Below, one piece after another: positions 10,340 to 19,459 of a stretch of DNA of 64,000 nucleotides. The position numbers and the translations under genes are program-made. The stretch is from Pseudomonas sp. G2-4 (GTDB lineage Bacteria > Pseudomonadota > Gammaproteobacteria > Pseudomonadales > Pseudomonadaceae), in the NCBI RefSeq assembly GCF_030064125.1, contig NZ_CP125957.1, positions 5,760,501-5,824,500 on the forward strand. Reading direction: 5' to 3'. Below the pieces are notes generated by a model. The model was not told where the DNA came from, did no database searches, and worked only from the letters and a program-made list of their open reading frames with translations. The number at the start of each line of letters is the position of its first letter. The stretch's first letter is position 1.

Positions 10340-10370
10340 TCTGTGCGAACCAGAAATTTGCGGAACGCCC

Positions 10371-12251
10371 ATGAAACTGCGCCTCACCCTCGCCCTTTCC
10401 CTACTCCCCGCCCCCGAACTGCTCGCCGACACCTTCGAACGCGACCAGGCCATGAAACTCCCGGATGTGGTCATCAGCGCCAACCGCCAGGTCGAAGCGC
10501 GCAACGACAGCAGCGCCGCCAATACGGTGTTCACCCGCGACGACATCGAGCGCCTGCAACCGGCCAGCGTCACTGACTTGCTCAGCCGCGTGCCGGGGGT
10601 GCAGGTGGCGCCGCTGGGCGGGCGCGGCAGCCTGCCGGGAATTTACATACGCGGCACCAAATCGGCCCAGAGCCTGGTGTTGGTGGACGGCCAGCGCATC
10701 GGCAATTCCACCTCCGGCGACAGCAACCTGCAACGCCTGAACATCAACCAGATCGAACGGGTGGAAGTGCTGCGCGGTTCGCGCTCGGTGATCTACGGCG
10801 CCGATGCGGTGGGCGGCGTGATTCAGATTTTCACCCGGCGCGGCAATGAACAAGGCCTGCAACCACGCCTGCACCTGGGGTTCGGCAGCCACCAGACCTG
10901 GGAGCGCAGCCTGGGCTTGTCCGGCGGCGACGAGCAGACACGTTTCAACCTCGGCGCCAGCCTCGACGAGAGTGCTGGAAGCAATCGGACCCACGAGTCC
11001 TATGCCAGCGACCGCGACGACGATGCCAATCGCAATCAGTCTTTCAGCCTGAGCCTGAGCCATGCGGCCAGCGATGACCTGGAAGTCGGCCTGAACCTGC
11101 TGGATAACCGCGGCAAAAGCGAATACGACAACCCGTTCGGCCGCTTCGACCCGGCCACCTTCGCATCCCTGCCTCAGCAACCCTATAGTGAGTTTGCGGT
11201 GAGCAGCTTCAGCACCTATGTGGACGGGCGAATCAACGAGGCCTGGAAGTCACGCCTGGAACTGGGCCACAGCGAGAACCGTGAAAAAACCTTCGACAAG
11301 CTCAGCGATGTCCGCGAAGTGTTCAACACCTACCGCGACTCCCTGACCTGGCAGAACGACCTGACGCTGGACGATCGCAACAGCCTGATCGTCGGCGGCG
11401 ACTGGTATCAGGACCAGGTCAACAGCAGCACGCCGTTCGACGAAGACAGCCGCTGGAACCGTGCCGCGTTCATCCAGCACCGCTTCCAGGCCGAAACGTT
11501 CTCCACCGAACTGGGCCTGCGTCGCGACCAGAACCAGCAATTTGGCGGCCAGAACAGCTGGAGCGGCACGCTCACCCTGCCAGTGAACGCCGACAACGAT
11601 CTGTTGCTGACCTACAGCGAAAGCTTTCGCGCACCGACCTTCAATGACCTGTACTACCCGGATTTCAGCAATCCGGACCTCAAACCCGAGACCGCCAAAA
11701 GCTACGAGCTACAATGGCGCAGCCAACTGACCGACAACGCCCGCCTGGAGACTTCGCTGTACCGTACGGACCTGGAGGACGCGATCATTTTTGGCAGCAA
11801 CTCACGCCCGCAGAACGTCGCCTCGGCACGGATCAATGGGTTTGAAATGAGCCTAATGCAGGATTTTTTCGGCTGGCAGAGCAACCTGGGCCTGGCCCTC
11901 ATCGACCCGCGAGACCGCGACAGCGGTCACACCCTCGCCCGCCGCGCTCGTCGGACCTTGAGCCTGGACCTGGACCGGCAATTCGACCGCCTGGGCCTGG
12001 GCGCCACCTGGCAAGCGGTGAGCAGCAGCTACGACGATGAAAACAATCGCAATGCCCTCGGCGGCTATACCCTGCTCGGGTTGCGCGGCAGCTGGACACT
12101 GACCCGGGAAGTGAAGCTGGAAATGAAGGTGGACAACCTGCTGGACAAGGGCTACAGCCGGGCGCTGTACAGCCATGACGGGGCGCAACATGGGTATCGG
12201 GAAGAAGGGCGGACCTGGTTGTTTGGGGTGACTTGGACACCCGCACTCTGA
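10371..12251 (+). CDS. btuB: TonB-dependent cobalamin receptor BtuB-like
   Basis: Outer-membrane beta-barrel of 626 residues for energised uptake, most probably of vitamin B12. A short signal peptide (about residues 1-19) is followed by the TonB-box-like PDVVISAN, a plug domain (FTRDDIERLQPASVTDLLSRVPGV, RGTKSAQSLVLVDGQRIGN, RGSRSVIYGADAVGGVIQIFTRR) and a barrel ending in aromatic-rich WLFGVTWTP. The plug pattern is BtuB-like, and a btuF-like gene faces it 127 bases away, supporting cobalamin. No B12 riboswitch is visible upstream. The inner-membrane BtuCD transporter is not in the window. Another corrinoid or a siderophore cannot be excluded. Confidence 0.85.
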   Translation: MKLRLTLALSLLPAPELLADTFERDQAMKLPDVVISANRQVEARNDSSAANTVFTRDDIERLQPASVTDLLSRVPGVQVAPLGGRGSLPGIYIRGTKSAQSLVLVDGQRIGNSTSGDSNLQRLNINQIERVEVLRGSRSVIYGADAVGGVIQIFTRRGNEQGLQPRLHLGFGSHQTWERSLGLSGGDEQTRFNLGASLDESAGSNRTHESYASDRDDDANRNQSFSLSLSHAASDDLEVGLNLLDNRGKSEYDNPFGRFDPATFASLPQQPYSEFAVSSFSTYVDGRINEAWKSRLELGHSENREKTFDKLSDVREVFNTYRDSLTWQNDLTLDDRNSLIVGGDWYQDQVNSSTPFDEDSRWNRAAFIQHRFQAETFSTELGLRRDQNQQFGGQNSWSGTLTLPVNADNDLLLTYSESFRAPTFNDLYYPDFSNPDLKPETAKSYELQWRSQLTDNARLETSLYRTDLEDAIIFGSNSRPQNVASARINGFEMSLMQDFFGWQSNLGLALIDPRDRDSGHTLARRARRTLSLDLDRQFDRLGLGATWQAVSSSYDDENNRNALGGYTLLGLRGSWTLTREVKLEMKVDNLLDKGYSRALYSHDGAQHGYREEGRTWLFGVTWTPAL

Positions 12252-12280
12252 TCTGGGATGCGTGGTGTTTGGGCGGGCCT

Positions 12281-12365
12281 CATCGCGAGCAAGCTCGCTC
12301 CCACATTTGACCGCGTGCTAGCAGGCAACATCAATCAACTGTGGGAGCGAGCTTGCTCGCGATTG
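12281..12365. repeat. REPIN, family A, between convergent btuB and btuF
   Basis: Inverted copies of the GAGCGAGCTTGCTCGCGAT unit separated by about 35 bases. They occupy the gap between the two convergent stops and may act in transcription end formation. Confidence 0.85.
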
Positions 12366-12378
12366 GCCGCGCCGCGGT

Positions 12379-13176
12379 CTACTGGTCCGGCGCAATCAAC
12401 CCACACAACCCAGCCGTCGCCTCGACCATCTGCCCACTGGGCCGCTCCAGGCCTTTATCACTGACTTTCAACAACCGCCCCTGCGCCACCGCCGCCAACT
12501 GCGGCCAGGCCTTCCAGGCGTCGAGCTGGGCCTGGTCCGTGGCCAGGATGATCTGCGGATTGCGCTGCAACACCGACTCCACACTCACCTGCGGTGCCGG
12601 CAAGCTCAGGTCGGCAAAGACGTTACGCGCTCCGCACACCGCCAGCGCATCACTGATGATCTGCTCGCCGCCCACGGTGTACAACGGCCGATCCCAGACC
12701 TGATAGAACACCGACAACGGCGTGTCACGCCGGTAACGCTGACGCAACGCCTCAAGGCGTACGCGCAGTTGTGCCGCTCGCGCCACGCCCCGCTCCGGAC
12801 GACCGAGTTGCACAGCGATGTCTTCAATTTGCGTGATGAGTCCGTCGAGACCGTGGGGCTCGGCGACGTAGACGGGGATGTTCAAGCCTTTGAGCTGCTC
12901 GCGCTGAGCCGGCCCCACACTGCCGGGCCAGAGCAGCAATAGATCAGGCTTTAGGCTGAGCAAGCGCTCCATGTCCAACTGCCCGTAACGGCCTACCGAG
13001 GGCAGACTTTTCAAGGTTTCGGGGCGATCACCGGCATCCAGCACGCCCACCAGCAGGTCGGCAGAGTCCAGTTCAACGACGATTTCAGTGAGCGACGGCG
13101 CCAGGCTGACGACACGCGGGGCCGCCACCGTCGAGGCGCTGACGGCCAGCAGTAGAACCGCCAGCCAGCGGCTCAT
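12379..13176 (-). CDS. btuF: Periplasmic cobalamin-binding protein BtuF-like
   Basis: Class III solute-binding protein of 265 residues that would carry vitamin B12 from the outer-membrane receptor to an inner-membrane ABC transporter. A signal peptide ends near ASTVAA; RVVSLAPSLTEIVVEL at the mature N-terminus is the BtuF/FhuD-type signature, and a long linker helix joins the two lobes. It faces btuB. Its start overlaps the stop of the next upstream gene in a TGATG junction, so it is cotranscribed with the small membrane protein and ribA. No permease or ATPase is adjacent. Confidence 0.85.
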   Translation of the reverse strand: MSRWLAVLLLAVSASTVAAPRVVSLAPSLTEIVVELDSADLLVGVLDAGDRPETLKSLPSVGRYGQLDMERLLSLKPDLLLLWPGSVGPAQREQLKGLNIPVYVAEPHGLDGLITQIEDIAVQLGRPERGVARAAQLRVRLEALRQRYRRDTPLSVFYQVWDRPLYTVGGEQIISDALAVCGARNVFADLSLPAPQVSVESVLQRNPQIILATDQAQLDAWKAWPQLAAVAQGRLLKVSDKGLERPSGQMVEATAGLCGLIAPDQ

Positions 13177-13595
13177 CAGCCGAGTTGACGCGGGATACGA
13201 TACAGGTAGAACAACACCACGGTGGACAACGCCAGCAGCATCAACGGCACCGCTTCCAGGCCGACGAATACGGCCAGTGCGCCAATCCAGGCCGGCAAAC
13301 CGGCGACCAGGAAGGCCGCGCGGCGGCGGGCGGCCAGGGCAATCCAGGCCTGGGGCTCTTCCGGTGTGTCGAGGGCTTTCTGGGTGGCAACCAAGGCGTG
13401 TTTATAGGGCCCGAAGAATCGCAGGCTGACAAACATCGACGCCACGCCCGCAATGAACAGCGGCATCGCCAGCACCGGGAGAATCGCTTCGCCCTGGCCA
13501 AACACCGCGTTGATCACGAACAGTGGCACCACGGCCAGCGCCAGGTATTGCCACCAACTGACGGCCAGTCGCCGTCGGACCTGGCCGCGCGTCAC
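13176..13595 (-). CDS. Small polytopic inner-membrane protein, unknown function
   Basis: I do not recognise a characterised family. The 139 residues show a basic N-terminus ([13 protein letters not shown]) and about four hydrophobic segments, near residues 15-30, 36-54, 90-105 and 108-127, so it is an integral membrane protein. It starts with GTG overlapping the ribA stop (GTGA) and ends overlapping the btuF start, which places it in a ribA-orf-btuF transcript. The same trio occurs in P. aeruginosa near dxs, as I recall. Being wedged between ribA and btuF hints at vitamin metabolism or transport, but that is only context. Confidence 0.75.
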   Translation of the reverse strand: MTRGQVRRRLAVSWWQYLALAVVPLFVINAVFGQGEAILPVLAMPLFIAGVASMFVSLRFFGPYKHALVATQKALDTPEEPQAWIALAARRRAAFLVAGLPAWIGALAVFVGLEAVPLMLLALSTVVLFYLYRIPRQLG

Positions 13596-14209
13596 GCCCG
13601 GTCAACCTCGCCCTGGTGCTCGTTACCCATCATGTGGTCGAGCTTGCTGGCCTTGGTCGCCAGATACAGTTTGTTGTGCGGGTTGTGACCGGTGTGCAGC
13701 GGCACGCGCTCGGCGACCACAATGCCCATGTCGATCAACGCCTTGACCTTGCGTGGATTATTGGTCATCAACCGTAACGACTGGATGCCCAAGTGTTCGA
13801 GCATGGGCAGGCAGATGCTGTAGTCACGCATGTCAGCGGCAAACCCGAGGCGCTCGTTGGCCTCTACGGTATCGGCACCACCGTCTTGCAATTCATAGGC
13901 GCGAATCTTGTTCAACAAGCCAATGCCACGGCCTTCCTGACGCAAGTACAGCAACACGCCACGGCCTTCGCGGGCGATGGCCCGCAGCGCGGCTTCGAGT
14001 TGCGAACCGCAATCGCAGCGCTGGCTGAACAGGGCATCGCCCGTCAGGCATTCGGAGTGCAGGCGGCCAAGTACCGGGGCACCGTCGGCGAAATCACCCA
14101 GGCTCAGCACAACGTGCTCGCGGCCGGTGGCTTCATCGAGAAAACCATGCATGGTGAATTGCGCAAAGGGTGTTGGCAGCTTGGAAGCGGCAACAAAAAC
14201 GACAGGCAC
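13592..14209 (-). CDS. ribA: GTP cyclohydrolase II
   Basis: Zinc enzyme opening GTP to 2,5-diamino-6-ribosylamino-pyrimidinone phosphate, formate and pyrophosphate, the first committed step of riboflavin synthesis. The 205 residues carry the zinc motif [14 protein letters not shown] (three cysteines) and the catalytic RQEGRGIGL. The start is GTG at 14207-14209 behind AGGAGCACCG. This stand-alone copy matters because the cyclohydrolase half of RibBA in the same region lacks these cysteines. It overlaps the downstream membrane-protein gene by four bases. Confidence 0.96.
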   Translation of the reverse strand: MPVVFVAASKLPTPFAQFTMHGFLDEATGREHVVLSLGDFADGAPVLGRLHSECLTGDALFSQRCDCGSQLEAALRAIAREGRGVLLYLRQEGRGIGLLNKIRAYELQDGGADTVEANERLGFAADMRDYSICLPMLEHLGIQSLRLMTNNPRKVKALIDMGIVVAERVPLHTGHNPHNKLYLATKASKLDHMMGNEHQGEVDRA

Positions 14210-14318
14210 CGGTGTGCTCCTGATCTAGTACTGGAGTTTCGCAGAGGCGGGCATTGTAACAGCACGTCCCGGCAGACGCTTAGGCTGAATTGTCGGCCAT
14301 AACCATCGAAAAGTTTGA

Positions 14319-15083
14319 TTACGGCTTCGGTGGCTTGCCATTCTCGTCGAAGGGATAGGGTTGCTTCCAACGTTCGAAAATAGGTTTCAGCTGGCCAGTT
14401 TTCACCAGCACATCCATGCGCCGGTCAAACAGCGCCCTCAACACCTGTCCGTTTTCGGTGTTGGCAAAGCCCAGGTACAACGGCAGATTGATCAGCGGCG
14501 AGAGCTTGAACTGCTGGGGATTGTCGGCATTGGAAAGCACCTCTTCGATTTCCGTAGACGCATCGATGTAAAAATCCGCCCGCTCATGAATCAGCATCGG
14601 CAAGATGCCCACGGTACGGTGGATTTCATTGAAACGGCGGATGTTGGGCAGGTAGTTGTTGTATTCGTATCCGCGCATCCACACCAGGCGATAATTGCCG
14701 ATTGTCGCCAGCGTGGGCGTCGGTTTGGAAGCCAGCCCCAGGGCAAAGAGATGATCAACGTCGTAGTGCCACTTCGGGTAAAGCACACCTTCGGACTCAT
14801 CACGATAGGCGCCGACCTGCACCTCGACTTCACCGCGCTGCACCAACCCGATCGAGCGGGTATAGGGCACGCTGCGGATCTCCAGCTTGACACCTGCGGG
14901 TTCGAACACTTGGCGCAAAATGTCCCAGGCCATGCCCTGGCCATCGGCCTGGGTGTAACCGGTCCACTCCTCGCTGGCGGCCCGGATCTTGCCCGGCAGC
15001 GGCGCGGAGTAGGCCACCCGGGCGACGAGGAAGACGCCTAGACACAGCAATAGCAACAGCAACAGCGCACGGCTTACGCCCAT
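14319..15083 (-). CDS. Periplasmic solute-binding protein, SBP_bac_3-like
   Basis: Exported protein of 254 residues with a strongly hydrophobic signal (MGVSRALLLLLLLC start, cleavage near AYSA). The mature part begins KIRAASEEWTGYTQADGQG and resembles amino-acid-type periplasmic binding proteins: a polar-substrate pocket lobe followed by VEVQVGAYRDESEG and a C-terminal WKQPYPF tail. No permease or ATPase lies nearby, so it may serve a distant transporter or act as an orphan sensor. The ATG at 15083 is chosen over an upstream GTG because it gives a clean signal and lies just after the pgpA stop. Ligand unknown. Confidence 0.8.
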   Translation of the reverse strand: MGVSRALLLLLLLCLGVFLVARVAYSAPLPGKIRAASEEWTGYTQADGQGMAWDILRQVFEPAGVKLEIRSVPYTRSIGLVQRGEVEVQVGAYRDESEGVLYPKWHYDVDHLFALGLASKPTPTLATIGNYRLVWMRGYEYNNYLPNIRRFNEIHRTVGILPMLIHERADFYIDASTEIEEVLSNADNPQQFKLSPLINLPLYLGFANTENGQVLRALFDRRMDVLVKTGQLKPIFERWKQPYPFDENGKPPKP

Positions 15084-15094
15084 TCCTGGTTCCC

Positions 15095-15598
15095 TCAGGT
15101 AAAACACCACACCAACCCTTGCATTGCCAGCCAGGCGAAGACCCCAGCGAGTACATCGTCAAGCATGATGCCGACGCCTCCGTGCACCTGCCGGTCTATC
15201 CAGCGGATCGGCCATGGCTTGAGGATATCGAAGAAGCGGAACACCAGGAAACCCGTCAACAGCCAGTACCAACCTTCCGGTACCAGCCACAGGGTGATCC
15301 ACATACCGACCATTTCATCCCAGACGATGCCTTCATGATCGTGCACCCTCAGGTCGTCCGCCACCTTGCCACACAGCCAGAAGCCGAACAGCATGGTGAT
15401 GCCCAGCATCAGCCAGTAGCCCCAGTCCGGCAACATCTGCCACAACGGTATAAAGGGTAGCGCAACCAGCGAACCCCAAGTGCCTGGTGCTTTAGGCAAT
15501 GTACCCGAACCAAAGCCGAATGCCAGGAAATGCCAGGGGTTACGCCAGACCGAGGGCGGAACAAATTCCGCCGGGACCTGATTGGGATGATCTGTCAC
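15095..15598 (-). CDS. pgpA: Phosphatidylglycerophosphatase A
   Basis: Inner-membrane phosphatase of 167 residues converting phosphatidylglycerophosphate to phosphatidylglycerol. The family signature appears as GSGTLPKAPGTWGSLVALP near residue 30 and VHDHEGIVWDEMVGMW in the middle, with membrane helices around. A GTG start overlaps the thiL stop as GTGA, so it is coupled to the nusB-thiL genes, an order conserved in gammaproteobacteria. Confidence 0.95.
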   Translation of the reverse strand: MTDHPNQVPAEFVPPSVWRNPWHFLAFGFGSGTLPKAPGTWGSLVALPFIPLWQMLPDWGYWLMLGITMLFGFWLCGKVADDLRVHDHEGIVWDEMVGMWITLWLVPEGWYWLLTGFLVFRFFDILKPWPIRWIDRQVHGGVGIMLDDVLAGVFAWLAMQGLVWCFT

Positions 15599-16560
15599 GG
15601 TGTCTCCCGAAAATGTTGATAGCCCCGTATTTGCGGGGTGATATTGCGCCCTTCGTGATCAAGCAGCCTGACACCTTGCCCGGCCGTGACGCTGCCGATC
15701 ACCTGGATCGGCCAGCCTGCGGCGTGTAACGCCGACAATTGGACCGGTGGCAAGGTGAATAGCAAGACATAATCGTCACCACCGCTCAGTGCAGCCTGGG
15801 CAGCACCGGGCTGGCCAAGAAAGGTTATCAAGGCGTTGGACAGCGGCAGTCGGTCCCGTTCAACGTTTAATGCCACGCCGGACGCCAGGGCGATATGCCC
15901 GCAATCGGCCAGCAGGCCATCGGAAATGTCCATCGCCGCGCTGGCTTTGCCCCGCAACGCCAGGCCCAGGTCGATCTGCGGTCGCGGCGACCAATAATGC
16001 GCCAGCAACGGCTCGGCGATGGCAGGCTCGGCGTTACGCTGACCGAGCACCAGCGGCAATGCGCCGGCGGCATTGCCCAATTCGCCGCCAACACACAGCA
16101 AATCGCCAGGCTGCGCGCCGCTTCGGGTCAGGGCCTGGCCGGACGGCACACGACCGAATACGGTCATGGTCAGGCTCAACGGTCCACGGGTGGTGTCACC
16201 GCCCACCAACGCCACGCCGCAGGCCTGGGCCATGAGGTCAAGGCCACGGGCGTAGGCTTGCAGCCAATCGGCGGTCACCGTCGGCAAGGTCAGGGCAAGG
16301 GTAAACGCAAAAGGAGTGGCGCCCATGGCGGCCAGGTCGCTGACCGCCACGGCCAGCGAGCGCTGGCCGAGCAGGAATGGGTCGCAAGGGTCTGGAAAAT
16401 GCACACCGGCCACGAGGGTGTCGGTGGACACCGCCAACTGCTCCCCGGGAGGAACGGCCAGCACGGCGCAGTCGTCGCCAATCCCCAGCGCAACGCCCTC
16501 GCCGCCCTGCGCGCAAGACGCGGCGGCGAAGTAGTTACGGATCAGCTCAAACTCACCCAT
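15595..16560 (-). CDS. thiL: Thiamine-monophosphate kinase
   Basis: ATP-dependent kinase making the cofactor thiamine diphosphate from thiamine monophosphate. With the start at ATG 16560 (MGEFELIRNYF, the usual ThiL N-terminus) it has 321 residues; an upstream TTG would extend it into the gap. LGIGDDCAVLAVPPG, STDTLVAGVHFP, LVGGDTTRGP and MDISDGLLADCGHIA are ThiL/PurM-type metal- and nucleotide-binding blocks. It lies 18 bases after nusB and overlaps pgpA by four. Confidence 0.95.
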   Translation of the reverse strand: MGEFELIRNYFAAASCAQGGEGVALGIGDDCAVLAVPPGEQLAVSTDTLVAGVHFPDPCDPFLLGQRSLAVAVSDLAAMGATPFAFTLALTLPTVTADWLQAYARGLDLMAQACGVALVGGDTTRGPLSLTMTVFGRVPSGQALTRSGAQPGDLLCVGGELGNAAGALPLVLGQRNAEPAIAEPLLAHYWSPRPQIDLGLALRGKASAAMDISDGLLADCGHIALASGVALNVERDRLPLSNALITFLGQPGAAQAALSGGDDYVLLFTLPPVQLSALHAAGWPIQVIGSVTAGQGVRLLDHEGRNITPQIRGYQHFRETP

Positions 16561-16578
16561 TGGGATAACAAGCGCCAA

Positions 16579-17079
16579 TCAGCGCTTGAACGCCTTCACT
16601 TCAGCTTCACGCAGACGCGGGGCGAGTTTGTCGAGCACACCGTTGACGAACTTGTGGCCATCGGTGGAACCGAAGACTTTCGCCAGTTCGATCCCTTCGT
16701 TGATCACCACGCGGTACGGCACGTCAACGCGCTGCATCAGTTCCCAGGTGGACAGACGCAACACCGCCAGTTCAACCGGGTCCAGTTCGTCGATGGTCAG
16801 GTCCAGGCAAGGTGCCAGGGCGATGTCGATCTCGGTCTTGTGGGCCGGGACGCCGTGCAGGATCTCGCGGAAGTACGCGCTATCGACATCGCTGAAATCG
16901 TTGTCGACCCGAAACTGCGCTTCGATCTCGTTCAGCGACTGCTTGGCCATGTGCCATTGATACAGCGCCTGGGTCGCGAGCTGACGGGCTTCGCGACGCT
17001 TGACGCTCTTGGACGGCTTTCCGGCATCGGCTGGCTTGGGATCGCGCGGGTTGAAACGATCGCTTTCGTCGCTAATCAC
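16579..17079 (-). CDS. nusB: Transcription antitermination factor NusB
   Basis: Small helical RNA-binding protein (166 residues from the GTG start) that binds the boxA element with S10 and keeps RNA polymerase elongating through rRNA operons. Conserved blocks include [27 protein letters not shown] and the C-terminal [22 protein letters not shown]. The N-terminus has an extra charged stretch of about 25 residues compared with E. coli. GTGA overlap with ribH indicates translational coupling. Confidence 0.95.
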   Translation of the reverse strand: MISDESDRFNPRDPKPADAGKPSKSVKRREARQLATQALYQWHMAKQSLNEIEAQFRVDNDFSDVDSAYFREILHGVPAHKTEIDIALAPCLDLTIDELDPVELAVLRLSTWELMQRVDVPYRVVINEGIELAKVFGSTDGHKFVNGVLDKLAPRLREAEVKAFKR

Positions 17080-17552
17080 TTGGCCTCCAACTGCGCCAGC
17101 AGGCTGACCATTTCCAGGGCGGACAGGGCAGCTTCGGCACCTTTGTTACCGGCCTTGGTGCCGGAACGTTCGATGGCTTGCTCGATGGAGTCAACGGTCA
17201 GCACGCCAAAGGCGACTGGCACGCCGAACTCCATGGACACCTGGGCCAGGCCCTTGGTGCATTCCCCGGCCACGTATTCGAAGTGCGGCGTACCGCCACG
17301 AATGACCGCGCCCAGGGCGATGATCGCCGCATATTCGCCCTTTTGAGCGACTTTCTGCGCAACCAGCGGAATTTCGAAGGCGCCAGGCGCACGGATGATG
17401 GTGATGTCGCTTTCGCTCACGCCATGGCGAACCAGGGCATCGACCGCACCGCCGACCAGGCTCTCAACCACGAAGCTGTTGAAACGGCCCACTACCAGAG
17501 CATAGCGGCCTTGGGGGGCGATGAAGGTACCTTCGATGGTCTTCAGGGTCAT
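17076..17552 (-). CDS. ribH: 6,7-dimethyl-8-ribityllumazine synthase
   Basis: Condenses 5-amino-6-ribitylamino-uracil with 3,4-dihydroxybutanone phosphate, the penultimate step of riboflavin synthesis; the family forms 60-mers or smaller assemblies. The 158 residues show [43 protein letters not shown] and [12 protein letters not shown], all diagnostic. Overlaps nusB by four bases and lies 90 bases after ribBA. Called ribE in some Pseudomonas annotations. Confidence 0.96.
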   Translation of the reverse strand: MTLKTIEGTFIAPQGRYALVVGRFNSFVVESLVGGAVDALVRHGVSESDITIIRAPGAFEIPLVAQKVAQKGEYAAIIALGAVIRGGTPHFEYVAGECTKGLAQVSMEFGVPVAFGVLTVDSIEQAIERSGTKAGNKGAEAALSALEMVSLLAQLEAK

Positions 17553-17642
17553 TCGTCAGATCTCTTAAAGAGCCAGAACGCGTTCTATACGCGCTCCTTT
17601 GGTGATATTAGCCACGAATACAGGCCGGATAATCCCGGGCCA

Positions 17643-18734
17643 TTATTCGGAGGGCACGTATTCTACAACTTCCAGATCGAAACCGGATATCGCATTAAAT
17701 TTCATCGGTGCGCTCATCAGGCGCATTTTACGCACGCCCAGGTCCCGAAGGATCTGCGAACCGGCACCGACAATGCTGTAGGTGGTCGGTTTTTTCACGG
17801 CGGCTTGATCAGCGGTTTCACGGATGTGCGCCAGCAGCACATCACCATCGAGCGGGTGCCCGAGCAGCAGCACTACGCCGCTGCCGGCCTCGGCCACCGC
17901 GGCCATGGCGGCTCGCAGGCTCCAACGGCCGGGCTGCTTGACCATCAGCAGGTCGCGCAGCGGGTCCATGTTGTGCACGCGCACCAGGGTCGGTTCTTCG
18001 GCGCTCACGGTGCCCAGGGTCAGCGCCATGTGCACGTCGCCTTCCACCGAATCACGGTAGGTCACCAGGTTGAACTGGCCCAGTTCGCTGTCCAGGGGCT
18101 GTTCGGCAATCCGCTGAACGGTACGTTCGTGGATCATCCGGTAGTGGATCAGGTCGGCGATGGTGCCGATCTTGATGTTGTGTTCGGCGGCGAAGGTTTC
18201 CAGTTCCGCGCGGCGGGACATGGTGCCGTCGTCGTTCATTACTTCACAGATGACGCCGCTGGGCTCGAAACCGGCCATGCGCGCCAGGTCGCACGCCGCT
18301 TCGGTGTGGCCGGCGCGGGCCAGGGTTCCGCCGGCCTGGGCCATCAGCGGGAAGATGTGGCCGGGACTGACGATGTCTTCGGCCTTGGCCTCTTTCGCGG
18401 CAGCGGCCTGGACGGTGCGCGCACGGTCAGCAGCGGAGATACCGGTGGTCACGCCCTCGGCAGCCTCGATGGACACGGTGAACTTGGTGCCAAAGCCGGA
18501 GCCGTTACGCGGCGCCATCAGCGGCAGCTTCAACAGCTCGCAGCGCTCGCGGGTCATCGGCATGCAGATCAACCCACGGGCATGCTTGGCCATGAAGTTG
18601 ATGTGTTCGGCCTTGCAGCACTCGGCGGCCATGATCAGGTCGCCTTCGTTCTCGCGGTCTTCGTCATCCATGAGGATGACCATCTTGCCTTGGCGGATGT
18701 CTTCTACCAGTTCTTCGATGCTATTGAGCGCCAC
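17643..18734 (-). CDS. ribBA: 3,4-dihydroxybutanone-4-phosphate synthase with degenerate GCHII domain
   Basis: The N-terminal half (to about residue 205) is a full DHBP synthase: MDDEDRENEGDLIMAAE and HARGLICMPM bind substrate and magnesium, and HTEAACDLARMAG is conserved. The C-terminal half aligns with GTP cyclohydrolase II but the zinc motif is gone: where RibA has HSECLTGDA and CDC, this protein reads VRVHNMDPLRDLL and has no cysteine nearby. It should therefore make only the butanone phosphate. The start is GTG at 18732-18734 after AAGGGGGTG. It lies 16 bases after ribC. The 90-base gap to ribH is too short for an FMN riboswitch. Confidence 0.94.
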   Translation of the reverse strand: MALNSIEELVEDIRQGKMVILMDDEDRENEGDLIMAAECCKAEHINFMAKHARGLICMPMTRERCELLKLPLMAPRNGSGFGTKFTVSIEAAEGVTTGISAADRARTVQAAAAKEAKAEDIVSPGHIFPLMAQAGGTLARAGHTEAACDLARMAGFEPSGVICEVMNDDGTMSRRAELETFAAEHNIKIGTIADLIHYRMIHERTVQRIAEQPLDSELGQFNLVTYRDSVEGDVHMALTLGTVSAEEPTLVRVHNMDPLRDLLMVKQPGRWSLRAAMAAVAEAGSGVVLLLGHPLDGDVLLAHIRETADQAAVKKPTTYSIVGAGSQILRDLGVRKMRLMSAPMKFNAISGFDLEVVEYVPSE

Positions 18735-18750
18735 GCGGCACCCCCTTGGG

Positions 18751-19413
18751 TCAGGATTTGAGGTAGCCGTTGGCGGCCAGAAAGCTTTCAGTGATGTTAC
18801 CGGCTGCAGGTTCGGCGGCCTTGTCGCCCAACAACAGGCGCTCCAGGTAACGGGCCAGCAAGTCGACTTCCAGGTTGACCCGGCGACCGGGCCGATACGA
18901 AGCCATGATGGTTTCGCTCAAGGTATGGGGAATGATGGTCAGCAGGAATTCGGCGCCATCCACCGCATTGACCGTCAGGCTGGTACCGTCGACGGTGATC
19001 GAGCCTTTATGGGCGATGTACTTGGCCAGCTCTTTCGGGGCACGGATGCGAAACTCCACGGCCCGGGCGTTATCGCTGCGCGAAACCACTTCGCCAACGC
19101 CATCGACATGGCCGCTGACCAGGTGACCGCCCAAGCGGGTGGTAGGCGTCAGGGCTTTTTCCAGGTTGACCGGGCTGCCGCTCTTGAGGTCGTTCATGGC
19201 GGTGCAGTCGAGGGTTTCGCGGCTGACGTCGGCCAGGAAACCGTTGCCCGGCAGCTCCACGGCGGTCAGGCACACGCCGTTGACCGCGATGCTGTCGCCC
19301 AGCTTGACGTCGCTCAGGTCGAGCTTGCCGGTTTCGACGTAGACCCGCACATCGCCGCCCTTGGGGGTGAGTGCGCGGATGCTGCCGATGGATTCGATGA
19401 TGCCGGTAAACAT
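18751..19413 (-). CDS. ribC: Riboflavin synthase, alpha subunit
   Basis: Dismutates two 6,7-dimethyl-8-ribityllumazine molecules into riboflavin. The 220 residues start MFTGIIESIGSI, which fixes the start at ATG 19413, preceded by GAGGAGGAC. The protein contains the two lumazine-binding repeats of the family: DSIAVNGVCLTAV in the first, HLVSGHVDGVGEV leading into VDGTSLTVNAVDG in the second. It lies 46 bases after ribD and just before ribBA, in the rib gene run. Confidence 0.96.
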   Translation of the reverse strand: MFTGIIESIGSIRALTPKGGDVRVYVETGKLDLSDVKLGDSIAVNGVCLTAVELPGNGFLADVSRETLDCTAMNDLKSGSPVNLEKALTPTTRLGGHLVSGHVDGVGEVVSRSDNARAVEFRIRAPKELAKYIAHKGSITVDGTSLTVNAVDGAEFLLTIIPHTLSETIMASYRPGRRVNLEVDLLARYLERLLLGDKAAEPAAGNITESFLAANGYLKS

Positions 19414-19459
19414 GGAGTCCTCCTCGAGAACGGGCCGCCGCTTGAGCGAAAGCCGGGAA

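Noticed and set aside
7043..10573. Very long open frame opposite xseB-ispA-dxs, and similar ones opposite mag genes and uvrA
   Set aside because: GC-rich codon bias keeps antisense frames open; the translations show no known motif and overlap certain genes fully.
17553..17642. FMN riboswitch before ribH
   Set aside because: The gap is only 90 bases and shows no conserved FMN-element core; other rib gene gaps are shorter still.
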